Notes under the pieces: model-generated
Seen by the model: the letters and a program-made list of their open reading frames with translations, nothing else
What the model was told of the DNA's origin: nothing
Databases searched by the model: none
Part shown: piece by piece, positions 35,101-45,631 of the stretch
Numbering within the stretch: the first letter of the stretch is position 1
How the letters are laid out: each line of letters starts with the position of its first letter
NCBI GenBank assembly: GCA_963995505.1
Contig: OZ023198.1
Coordinates: forward strand, 8,332,558 to 8,396,557
Length of the DNA: 64,000 nucleotides
Source of the DNA: Hypericum androsaemum
Lineage: Eukaryota; Streptophyta; Magnoliopsida; Malpighiales; Hypericaceae
Direction: 5' to 3'
Position numbers and translations under genes: made by a program

Positions 35101-35214
35101 TTTTTCCGGCGTCCGTGCCACGTGGACACCGTCCCCGCAATACTTTCATTTCGGACGCTTTTTTCACAAAAAAGGGTGAATAGTAACACCATAAAGAAAA
35201 AAAACCCCTATCTC

Positions 35215-37726
35215 CTTACCAGCAATAACTTTTTTATAATCTAAGATATTTAAAGTTTAATAATGCAAGATATTATTTAGAGATGACTCTCTATTCTAGT
35301 AGTAAGTAGAATAAAATTAGAAATCACTAAAGAAAATCAAATAAATTTTTTTTCGAGAAAAGCTTAAAATTGGAAAATAATGGAATAAATTTCTAGCTTG
35401 GGTCAGGATTCACAGGTTGAAGTTTTTTTTTCCTCGAGAAACTAACAATTTCATTCATAAATGAGATTCAACATCTACAACAATTAATCTATAGTTTAAA
35501 CTCCATTCAAATACTTTATACAAACGATATACACACATTTTTAATCGGCTAGAAGTTCGAGAGAGTAGTGTCACGGACTAGCCTTTGGGTCTACTGAAAA
35601 TTTTGCTCGTGAAAGTAGGAAAAGGGGATGTATGTGAGCCCAGGCGAAATCAGAAGTGGACCTTGTTTTACTGATCCAGTGGGCCTGTAACTGAAAGCCT
35701 GTGAATTGTGTATTTCTAATTAGAATTTAGATTTTTAAAAATAATTTGGTGTCTGCATATCAACCAGATCGTCTTAGGTAGATTTGAATCAAGTAAAATT
35801 TTGAATAATGTCAAAGTCTGCAAAATATTTAACCTTACTTGTTTAAGAAATTTTGTGCCAATCAATATTAGCTTTTTTATACCTCCACGTGGATGCACAT
35901 CATCACGACCGACTTATTTATACTGAGTTGGTAGGACTTTTGAGAGGTGATAAACCTCTTCCAACCAGTGAAATAAGATTAACGGGATGCATCTCGTCAT
36001 AGTATTTAAAGGACAATATAAATTTATGCAAAAATATTTTATAGGACCAAAACCAAAAGCTGTTTTCTCCCTTTCCTACTATCCATCGCGTTTCCTTTAA
36101 GTTTTTGCCATGCCTTTATATTTGGATGGACTACTTTTTAGGGCATAAAATGGTTGATAAAATGTTAAAGTTGCTTATTGCTTTCTGTTAGAGAAATTTT
36201 TTTTTTGCTTTTACATCAACTTCAATGGGCAAATGTTTTTTTTTTCTATGACCCTATTTATGTGTACCAAAAGCTAAATGATAAGTGATTTTAAGTGATA
36301 AATAATTTAAATATTTTAAAAGATATTTTAGGTTCGAATTTCTCAAGTAAAAAAATAATTTTGAAAAAATTCACTCCTTAAATATGGTAAGTCCCCTTTG
36401 ATATACCAGAAATGTAGGGGGAAAAACTATCATCACCATTTATTTGGCTATGTTAGTTGGAATCCCACGTTATGTTGTTGTTGCTAGACTTGCAAAAATT
36501 AATTAATTTGATTTCGTTTAAAGATCTACAACTCTGTTTAAAATTTCACCCATCCTTTCATTAAACCATCTAGTTGGATACAAAAATAGAGAGGTGTACA
36601 AATTAGCAACAAAAAAAAATACCGGGAGTAACCAATCCCAAGTGGCTGATATTTGAAATAAAGTTGCAAAATTGGCGCAAAAAGAAGTAAAGTTTCAAAG
36701 AAGTCAAAAGCTAGGACTTAGTATTGTCCTCTCGGAGAAATAAATAAATAAACCTCAGGAAGGTGGTTAAGTTGTGTGTAAAAATAAATAATTTTCTTTC
36801 GAACATAAAAATGCAACTCAAAAGTTTATTCATGTAATTAAGGATAATTAACTCTCGGATTGAAGTCTTGCAAATATAAAAAAAATTATTAAAAAAGTGA
36901 ATCTTAAAATAGGACCGAATAGTAGTTAGCAGCAAATTAAAGAAAAGCTAATGCATGTTGATTTTTTTGTTGCAGTAGTGGTACCCCATTCTTACAAAAG
37001 AATGGCCAAAAGGGAAAAGTTGCTTATTAGATATCGTGGGGATCCAGTTAAAGAAACACAGAGCTATCGTGGTGATCCAACAAGAGGATGAGATTTGCCT
37101 TGGCAATGCGTATCTTTTTCTTGGCTCTGAATCTCTTTACCACCTTAACAGATGTGGTGAACCATCTGTTTGTTTCTTCTTTGCATAAAGAGATGATAAT
37201 GGCAGGACCCGAGCAAAATTTATCCTCTTTAAAAATAATGATTCGGATAGAATTTATGTCCTAAAATATTAGACAAGATGAATATTGGTTGGCGGTTCCC
37301 TACTAAATTAAGCTTTCTATGATAAGTATTTACAAATCGATCTTTGAAGCTGATTATAACATCACCATTTAATTGCTCATGAAGATGGATATCGTCTTTG
37401 ATTGAGTCATAAATAAAGGGAGCCTCTAAGGCATATGCTGAAGCGATATTGATTAAGATTTAAAAAAAAATTTCAAAAGTTTCATGGGACAACATGAAAT
37501 TAGACTTTTCAAATTGCTATAGAAGCAGTTTCTTAAGAAAATGAATTCAAAAATATTTCAGTTGCTAAAACCGAGAAGCAGTTTTAGTACGAATGCAATA
37601 TTTTGCGAAGCATTTTACGAAATTACATCATGCAAATATCATGAATTTATCCACTTCTCTGTCCAAAATGGACAGAGTGACAACCTTCAATGATCATCAT
37701 GAAAAAATAGTGATGATCATGAAATT
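35215..37726. other. Duplicated spacer of unit 1, no gene confirmed
   Basis: The segment is collinear with about 51953-54998 in unit 2, including a long stretch around GTGAAAGTAGGAAAAGGGGA and GACTACTTTTTAGGGCATAA. A short frame beginning at ATG 37091 (MRFALAMRIFFLALNLFTTL) looks like a signal peptide and is partly kept in unit 2, but no product could be assigned. Confidence 0.6.
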
Positions 37727-37912
37727 CGGGTTTGGATTCGGTCCGGATGGGCTATTCCAGACCATCCGGACCAAAGGAAAAGGCACCGACGCAATTTGGT
37801 GGATCGAAGTCCATGTAGATCGAGACATCATCGGCGGTGCAGCTTGAGGTCTAAGAACTTGGTTAAACGCTATCGTTGCAGACCAAGGCATCAACGTCGG
37901 TGCCGCTTGGTG
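37727..37912. other. Junction segment between the two duplication units
   Basis: About 185 bp, GC-richer than its neighbours, are not found at the end of unit 2 (which continues into different sequence near 54999). The segment may mark the duplication breakpoint or a small insertion there. An open frame (37593-37847) covers it without recognisable motifs. Confidence 0.5.
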
Positions 37913-38796
37913 ATTCGTTAATCTCTTTAATCACTTTATATTTCAGGTTTAGTAAGATTACAACATGAGAATATGAGATTACCAAAAAACTTTGTCCTAT
38001 ATTATGACAAGCAAGCAGAAATCCTACTCAATTAATAATATAAGCCAGGTGGAATTTATGCATTGCTTGGTCGATGAATACGCGACCTTCAAAGCCACGT
38101 TTCCTCTTCTCTCTCTCAAAATTCCAATATTTCATCTTTTTTTTACAATAATATTTCATCTTGAGCTCCTTTTAGTGTTGATTAATGATACGAACCCGTT
38201 GTTGCCAATGCACCTAATATCACACCTTTTCCATCACGACGACTGGTATTGTGATAGGTCTCGTGCCACTGCAACCCACTAAAAGTCAGCGAGTGACACG
38301 TTCAGGTCCACTCGTGAAAGCGAAAATGGCTTGCGGCTGATACTTGCATTGTTTTAAAAAAACGCGGTGTGTGGTCGGACCAGTTGTACACCACTTGATA
38401 TTATTGTGGCCATTTAATTTTTTTGGTAGTTCAACTAATCGAATCGACTAATTTAGTGAGTTAACAGGTCAAGATCTAAATAACTCAAATAATTTTTAGA
38501 GTTTTGTGTGATTTAATAATGCTTAGATAAATGATAAATTTGACAAAAAGTTAATATAATATTTATAATTATTTGACATTTTGATACTAAATATAATTAA
38601 TAATGATTTTTTAAAAATATCTGGTTCAATTAAAGATAAAACTAAAGGTTCAATTGATTCAACCATTTGTATTTTGATGGGCAGAATGAACGGTGAGTTG
38701 ACTTTTTTGCACAAGTATTACCGCCTTTCTCCATCCTTGTTAAATTGCAATATTAAAAAAAGGGTGAGAGTCTCCTTGTGGCCCGTGCTTGCCTCC

Positions 38797-38806
38797 TTTA
38801 TAAAAG
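38797..38806 (+). promoter_or_regulatory. TATA box of PSY copy 2
   Basis: TTTATAAAAG lies 100 bases before the start codon, in the same conserved block as in copy 1. Confidence 0.7.
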
Positions 38807-38905
38807 CACCATAGCCACATGATTTCTCCATCCTTCAAAATCAATTTTGTGTGTCTCCTCTTCTCTTCTCTTCTCTTCTCAAAGGAAATTTTCAGTGGTA
38901 GCTCC

Positions 38906-40381
38906 ATGACTGGCTTCTATAGACATGTGGTGCTCTTCCTTGGCTTTTCCTTTGTGCTCTTTTCTCTTGCAGCTCCAACAACTAGTGAGTTCTAAACTTT
39001 CTTCAATGGCCGCTTCTTCTAGAGGAGGTTTACTCTCTCTCTTTTTTTACTAATTAATTTTTACTGCACAGGAAGCCTCAAATCCACTTATGAAAAAACA
39101 TACTTCTTGGTTGGACAAGATTTCCAGCCTCAGGTTTCTCACTCTCCCTCTGAAGACAATCAATTTTTGATGAGAAAAAAAGGAAATTAACTAGGAACAG
39201 ATATCTCTCTTTTTTTCTTCATCTTGACCTTCAAAAAATTATGTGTTCCCTTTGTTAAAGTTTTCTTTTTAAATATTATATTCCATAACTATTACTAAAA
39301 CAGATACGTTATATTCGAAATTGTAATATGTTGGGTGCGGAATGAACCAACTCTTATCGGTTCTCTCTGTTGTGTTTATTTACATTATTAAATTACATGT
39401 TGTCATATAGTCTATTTCGTCAATTAATTACTTAGTTTGTTATCACATTGGAAAGAGTAGGTCTTGAAGGTTGATTGAACTAGTATAAATAAGTGAATCT
39501 TGTTGGATACCAATAAAGCTCATTTGAATTTCCATCTATTATGGAGGAAAACTAATAGAAGTTTATTAGTTCAAATTTAATAAATATAAATAGTGAAGAG
39601 AGGGAAGAGTCGGGGTCGGATAAGAACCTAACCCGTCTCTCAAAAAATAGTCAAAAATTTGAAATTAGAAGGCTCTCTTCGTGAGTTACCGCCTTCGGGA
39701 ACAACAGCACTGAGAAGTGTTGGTATTACAACCTTTCGGAGCAACGACTCTCTTCAAATGGATCACTGCAACTTTCGTTGCACCTCCTGAGTATCTATAA
39801 ATATTCAGGGGATGGGAGAGTTCGAGACACATATTTTCTACCGATAGATTTCTTTCTAAAATTTTTTTCTTCTTTTTCCGAGTTCATAACTTGCGAGTTC
39901 TAACTTCAAGAAATTTGTGAGAGAGTAATTCTGAATTTCTGAGTACATAGGCTTTGTATCATGAAAAATTAATTTCTTAAGAACCATTTACACCATAGTG
40001 AGAGGAATCAATGCTTCTAAAGAAAAACATCATTGTTCGGTGTGTCTAGTCTGTACTTTCTTTATACTCTATTACCCACATATTATATACAACACTCTCT
40101 TGGTTAATCTGGTTAGTTAGATAATAGTTGATTCAAATACCGCCAGATTAATAGAGTTACTAGATTCAAATTTTACGAATAAAAAATAGTATTAGTCTAA
40201 ATATCATATATTAAAAAAATTGTATCTTATTTTGCAGGACGCAATTCAGTTTAATGATGGTGCTGAGGTGAGTGATACAAAAGAAGGGCATATAAGAGGG
40301 AGAATGGCTACTGATACCGTAGATGATTATCCAGGAACTGGTGCAAATAACAATCATGACCCACAAACTCCAGGATATTAG
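38906..40381 (+). CDS. PSY-family sulfated-peptide hormone precursor, copy 2 (3 exons)
   Basis: Exons 38906-38984, 39072-39133 and 40238-40381 have the same lengths (79, 62, 144 nt), phases and splice borders as copy 1, giving 94 aa. The signal peptide is MTGFYRHVVLFLGFSFVLFS... and the terminal peptide is DYPGTGANNNHDPQTPGY, closer to the usual DYPG-type PSY consensus than copy 1. The two proteins differ at 15 residues, while I count only two silent differences in the coding exons. Intron 2 is about 600 bp longer because of an LTR-like insertion, with splice sites untouched. Tyr sulfation, cleavage and export are inferred from the family. Confidence 0.86.
39443..40018. mobile_element. LTR-like insertion in intron 2 of PSY copy 2
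   Basis: This stretch of about 576 bp has no counterpart in copy 1, where TTGTTA joins directly to AAGAAA. It starts with TGTTATCACATTGGAAAGAG, a common plant LTR opening, and has a TATA-like CTATAAATATTCAGGGG near 39793, so a solo LTR is likely. I could not confirm the far end or a 5-bp duplication. Confidence 0.45.
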
Positions 40382-41244
40382 TATAAATTAAGAACAGTCG
40401 TATTTCTCTTTTATGTTGGTCCTTTCCCTTATGTATAGCTAGAATATAAAGAATATGTATCAAAAGGAGGAGATTAATAAGGTCTCACTTTGTCTTATCA
40501 TTTATATGCGAGTCATATTTCTTAATTAACAATCCTCTTTCGAGCTACCAATCAGATAGACTAGTGAGAGGTTTTATTTGTTGGAATGATTTTGTTACTT
40601 TTCAAATGTTCTCTTTGTTCAAGCTTTAATTATTCGATATATTAAATATCTAATTACCATATATTTTTTTTAAAGATAAAATTTTACACCATGCGATGAC
40701 TTGAACTTTGGACCTCTTTAAAATTTACAACGCTTTGTGCTGCTAGGCTACATGCCGTTTGACATCTGATTACCATATATTATTATTATGCAATCTAAAA
40801 AAAATATTTTGAGCTGATGTGACTAATTAAATTGAGAAGTTAACTTTCAGAGAAAAAATGTAGATTCAGAGAGAAAGGTGTTCCACTTACTCTGTTTGAG
40901 GTTACCTTCTCGGTGTGATATGGTGGTTTGATCAATTTTTTCTATGGGCTGAAAATTTTAGAGATTTTTGGTTTTTAATTTATGTTTATTTGACATGCAC
41001 CATGATGATGTATGCGGTAGCTATTAATCCAAAGTAAATTATGCAATGCCAATCACAAGTTCTTGAGAGTTCTATAAATGGCATCTGTTTTATGAAAAAT
41101 ATTTTTTTTTAATTAAAAAAATACGCATAGGCTCCCGAAGTTTGAGGTTAATGATACGTCGTAGGTCAACAGTTTTGAAAATTGTAAATTGACACTCGAA
41201 TCCATAAGTTTTGAAATGCGCTAAAAAGTTGAGAACTTCTGTTA
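40382..41244. other. Downstream region of PSY copy 2
   Basis: The segment aligns with 15654-16403, except for a small insert of about 110 bp near 40660-40775 containing ACTTGAACTTTGGACCTCTT. No gene was found. Confidence 0.55.
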
Positions 41245-41752
41245 GGTTTCGCTGGACCTGACCACGGTTCGAATTTGGACGAATTCGAATCGAATTTATT
41301 CGAATTCGAATTTATCAAAACATTAAACCATATTCAATTCTTCAAAAGACGAATCGAATACGAATTATGAATTTTCGAATTAGAATCGAATTATAATCGA
41401 ATTCAAATTATAATCAAATTCGAATTATAATCGAATTCGAATTAATTCTATAATTTTAATACTTAATTAAAAAATTCTAAAACCTCTAATTTTTTTGGAT
41501 ATTTTGAATATTTTTGTAATATTTTCGAAAATGTTTAAAAACTTTTGATATTTTTTGAAAAATTCAAAAAATTTGATTTTTGCTTCAAATATTAAAAAAA
41601 ATTAGGAATCAGTGTTTAACATTTTTTGAGAAAAAGAAATAAAGTAAAGATTGGGCTTGCACTTAATGTATCAAATTAAGTTGTCTACGTATCCTTAGCT
41701 CCGAAGGAATCAAAGCCCACGTAGTTCTCTTACCTTTATGGAGCTAACTCAC

Positions 41753-43849
41753 CTAGTCGAATGTGTTTGTGCTTTCACCGGTTGTGGCATCATCGAGGTC
41801 GTATAGTTGGTCGGGATTTTCCCGGACCAATTCTTGTTGTCGTCTTTCCGCCTTGGTCCAATCGGCGACCAATGCTTGTGCCTCCAAAGATTGCGGTGTC
41901 ATTGAGTACCGGTGTTCATCCAAAATATTACCTCCTGCACTAAATGCTTGTTCCATGGCAACCGTCAAAATCGGACAAGCAAGCAATTCTTTTGCAATAA
42001 TTGACATAACCGAAAATTGTTCTACATGGTTGTTCCACCATTCTAATAAAGCAAAACTAGAAGATTTGACAAATGGAATATCAAATTGTGTGTTAAGATA
42101 TAAATCAAATTATGAATTGGTTAAACTTATTCCTCGGGGTCTTTTTTATTTTTTCATTAACAATCTTTCCGTAAAACTTAATTTTTCACCTTGTGAGGGA
42201 GAAGGAGTTGGTTCATTAGATGTAGAAACATTATTCCTAATACTATCACTCATTAAATCCAAAATATCTTTTTTTACATTGTTTGTAACTATTACAACAT
42301 GATCTTCTAGATTTGTAACTTGCAAAAAAATTTCCAAATTTGTGTAATACGCATATAATAAATTTTGTAAACTATCAATTTTAATGTTCGGCATAAAAAC
42401 GGTTGCAATTAAATTAAGTTGGAGAATCTCCTTGAAATACTTTAACCATTTGTTAGCCATTTCCGAAACGCATGATGACAATGCAAAATCTTCATAAGCG
42501 CTACATATTGCCTTCGATATATTACAACATTCCAAAAATAGTAAATGAGATGTAGGATAATAAACACCCGATAAAAGATGTGTAGCATAATTAAAATATT
42601 CTAAAAGCTCATTTAGTTTTTCTACAAGGTCCCAATGGTGAGGTTGTAACATAATATTATTAGTTTGATCATTAGATGCAAAAAAATTACATAGAAGTTC
42701 TTTGTATGGAAGAGCTTCTTTTAACAATTCATAAGTCGAATTCCAACGATGTTGAACATCTTGTGGAAAACGTTTTGGTTTCATGTTGTTTAATTGCAAA
42801 ATTTTTTCCAATCTTTTAGCAATTTTGGGCGAGCCCATAATAAATTAAGTACTTGTTTAATTGGTCCTAATGTAGAGTCTAAAGCTTTAATTCCATCTTG
42901 GGTACAAATATTAAATATATGACATGCACATCTAATATGAAAAAAAATTTCTCCGAATCGTGTACAAAGAATTTCTAAATCTTTAACCATAACATTATTA
43001 GAACTTGCATTATCTAGAGAAATTGAAAATATTTTTTGAACTAGATTATATTCTTGTAAAATAGTATGCAATATTTTATAACAATTATTCCCACTATGAC
43101 TATCATCAAAAACTCTATATGCAATTTTTTTTTTGTATATTCTATTTATTATCAATCCAATGACATGTAACACTAAAATATGAATGTGTTTGCCAATGAT
43201 CACTCCATATATCACAACATATAGAAACTCGACCATCAAAATCAAAGAAAAAAGTTTGTAATTTTTCTTTATTTTTCTTGTATAAATCTTTTACATATCG
43301 TGTTAATGTACTTCGTGGAACTTTTTTTGCATTAGGATTTAAAGCATTTTGACAATAAGTTGTAAAATTAAGTTTTTCACCAAAACTAAAAGATAAATGT
43401 TCGGTAGCAACTAATTTAGCTAATTTCTCTCTATTATTTTGATCGGTGTAATGAAATAAAATATTAGGTGTAGTAGATAATTGAGTTTGTGATTTTTCAA
43501 AACCAACTTCGTGTGGATGTTTAGTATTCAAATGAATAGTATAAGTACCATATCCATTCCCGGTTTTGAATTCATATTATTTACCAAAATAATTACATGT
43601 AATTTTGAAGATACATTTTTCTCCGGTAGAAATTTTTGTAAAATGCTTAGTAAAAAGTAATGAAGGTGGTCTTTTTACCTTTTGTGGATTGTTGAATATT
43701 GAATCAACACTTTCCCGTTGAGCTTCATCATGGACGTTCATCATTTCTTCCGGAATAGGATAAGTAGAAATCGGTAGAAAATCCGATTCAATAGAATCGT
43801 GATGTTCCACACTTTTTTCCTTACCCTTATTTTCTCTACTTGATGACAT
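41753..43849 (-). pseudogene. hAT transposase (zf-BED, RNase H-like core, hATC), broken
   Basis: Successive minus-strand fragments follow the hAT order. These are an N-terminus with a BED-type zinc finger remnant (43849-43577 and 43531 on), a core with SVSICCDIWSD-type and SLDNASSNN motifs, a CHIFNICTQDGIKAL block (43245-42790), QDVQHRWNSTYELL and the C-terminal half (42838-42146). The dimerisation domain follows (LACPILTVAMEQAFSAGGNI, 42007-41753). Relative frames show two frameshifts (near 43142-43245 and 42790-42838) and two in-frame stops (near 43577 and 42146). One BED cysteine reads as Phe. The LINE sits about 48 bp upstream of the start, in the leader or promoter. Confidence 0.85.
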
Positions 43850-44197
43850 AATTATATAGTAATATGAGTAATTATATGAGAAATATGACTAATATAAAGG
43901 AAAAAGTAAAAGAAAAACCTACGTCCCCTCTGGGGTTTCTTCCTCTGTTGAGGCGGCGTCCCTTCTCTAGGGTTTCTCTCCCCAACCGACTCCCCCGCTC
44001 CCAGACTTCCTAAACCGGTTTGGGTCCCCCTTGCTCTCCAGGCGCCCTCCACCAGGTTGTGTCTCTCCTTGTTTCACTCGGCTTTCCTTTTTTCTTTTTC
44101 GTTTTTCCCTCTCCTTTCCTCGATGCGCCTTGTAAGGTGGGGATCTGTCTCTTGAGTTTGTTTTGTGTTTCTTGTGTATTCATCTTCAGGAGACTTC

Positions 44198-45631
44198 ATG
44201 GCGTCTTCTTCTTCTGTTAAACCTACTTACGAAAGGAGGTCCCTGGCGGAAGATGAAGAGGAAGTGGTGGATCTGATGGGGGATCTGCTAATTGGAGTAC
44301 CGGGTGAAGAAGAGCCTACGCTTGTGGGATCGGTGTGGACTGAGAAAGTGATTAACCCGACGGCCTTCATGACTATGATGCGAAATCTCTGGAAACCGAG
44401 AAGAGGAGTTGAGATAACATAGATAGCTATCAATCGTTTTGTCTTCAAGTTTGGTGACAAGAAAGATTTGGAGAGGGTTATGGTCGATCAGCCATGGCAC
44501 TTTGACAAACAGGTCCTGATTCTGGCTAAACTAGATGCAGAAATACAACCGATGGCGGTGGAACTCTATAAGGTACCTTTCTGGGTACAGATTCATGATG
44601 TTCCAATGGGAGGCTACAATGAGGCCTTCGCCCGCACGGTGGGTAACATGCTTGGGTCTTTTATGGAGATGGACAGATCTATGGAGGCTAGGGGCAAGTA
44701 TTTACGGGTGAGAGTCAACATTAATGCCCGAAACTCCCTACCCCGAAGGAAAAAATTCAGAGTGGATGGAAACCAGGTTGTAACTGTGTACTTCAGATAT
44801 GAAAGGCTGCCATCCTTCTGCACCCGATGCGGCTGCCTTGGACATATGGAGCGTGAATGCGATTCGGAAGAGGATGACGCTGTGGCACCGACAGTTACAC
44901 AAACCTATGGAGAATGGATGCGGGCTTCTCCTCGTAAGCCTAAGAGATTGGTGGACGCGGGGTGGGCTCGCACTTCATCACTTAATCGCTGGGGGGGCAA
45001 TACCGATAGCCCCCGCCGGGGAATTAATTATGAGACCACCCCCAAAACAACAGCTGCAGAGGACTTGATTGAAGATGTGCAACGATCCCTGTCCTCCATC
45101 TCCTTGCCGGTCAGCACTAATAAAGGGGGCGAAGGAAACAGTCAGAAAACTGATCAAGACAGACATGCTACAAAGCCTACTAGTGCAAAGGTTGTTAGAG
45201 AAGACGTGCTTGAGACTAAGAACAATGCTCAGAGACCCAAAACAGAAAGTACGTCGATATATATCCCTCCCTCTAAGAGGGGACAAAAGCCAGAAGCTGC
45301 AACCAAAATGAACGAGGGGATTCAAGGCAAACCTGCAGATTTGGGAAGTGAGGAGATAGGTAGAATCTCTAAGGTTGATCTAACAGGTAGCCAAGGGGCT
45401 GCCAACATAGTTAAAGAGACTAATGTGGAGACAACTTGGAAGAGACTGGTTAGGCAGAAGGAAAACAATAATGTGAAGGAGGTGGGCCCTCACAGTGGAG
45501 AGAAGAGGAAAGACAGTGAAATGGATATCGAGAAGGAGAAAGTCTTGAAAAGGAGAGTTACAGAAAGTGAAGAAACGAGAATGATCATTGATGAGGCGGA
45601 GGTCGCGGAGCGGCCCCGCCAGGATCAATGA
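44198..45631 (+). pseudogene. LINE ORF1 (DUF4283 and CCHC zinc knuckle), one TAG
   Basis: Translation from ATG 44198 (MASSSSVKPTYERRSLAEDE) runs to TGA 45629-45631, with a single in-frame TAG at 44420-44422 inside the DUF4283-like domain; the related copy suggests ordinary coding sequence there. The zinc knuckle FCTRCGCLGHMERECD (about residues 207-222) is intact. A long charged C-terminal tail follows. ORF1 proteins coat LINE RNA. The last codon and the ORF2 start overlap as ATGA, suggesting coupled re-initiation for ORF2 translation. Confidence 0.9.

Larger units (their letters stand above)
25075..35205. mobile_element. Large, possibly autonomous Mutator-like element (E), 10,131 bp, three genes
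   Basis: The 9-bp target duplication CCCTATCTC lies at 25066-25074 and 35206-35214, and the uninterrupted site is visible in unit 2 near 51944-51953. The terminal inverted repeats start GGGTTTTTTTTCTTTATGG. They look identical for about 115 bp through the GGACGCCGGAAAAAG block and continue as palindrome arrays for 270-450 bp. Inside are a plant-mobile-domain gene (plus), an OB-fold gene (minus) and an intact-looking transposase (minus). Near-identical ends and intact frames indicate a young insertion. The two outer genes are convergent from the ends, as mudrA and mudrB are in MuDR. Right-end placement is ambiguous by 2 bp because the target site begins with C. Confidence 0.93.
13215..37726 (+). 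repeat. Tandem segmental duplication, unit 1 (contains PSY copy 1)
   Basis: Collinear similarity to 37913-54998 begins at TCGTTAATCTCTTTA and continues through the PSY gene, its downstream DNA (to 16400), 19718-19816, 23608-23940, 25000-25074 and 35215-37726. The gaps in the alignment are transposons found only in this unit: 13555-13959, 16413-19708, 19817-23598, about 23941-25003 and 25075-35205. The two units are head-to-tail and directly adjacent, separated by roughly 190 bp. Confidence 0.9.
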
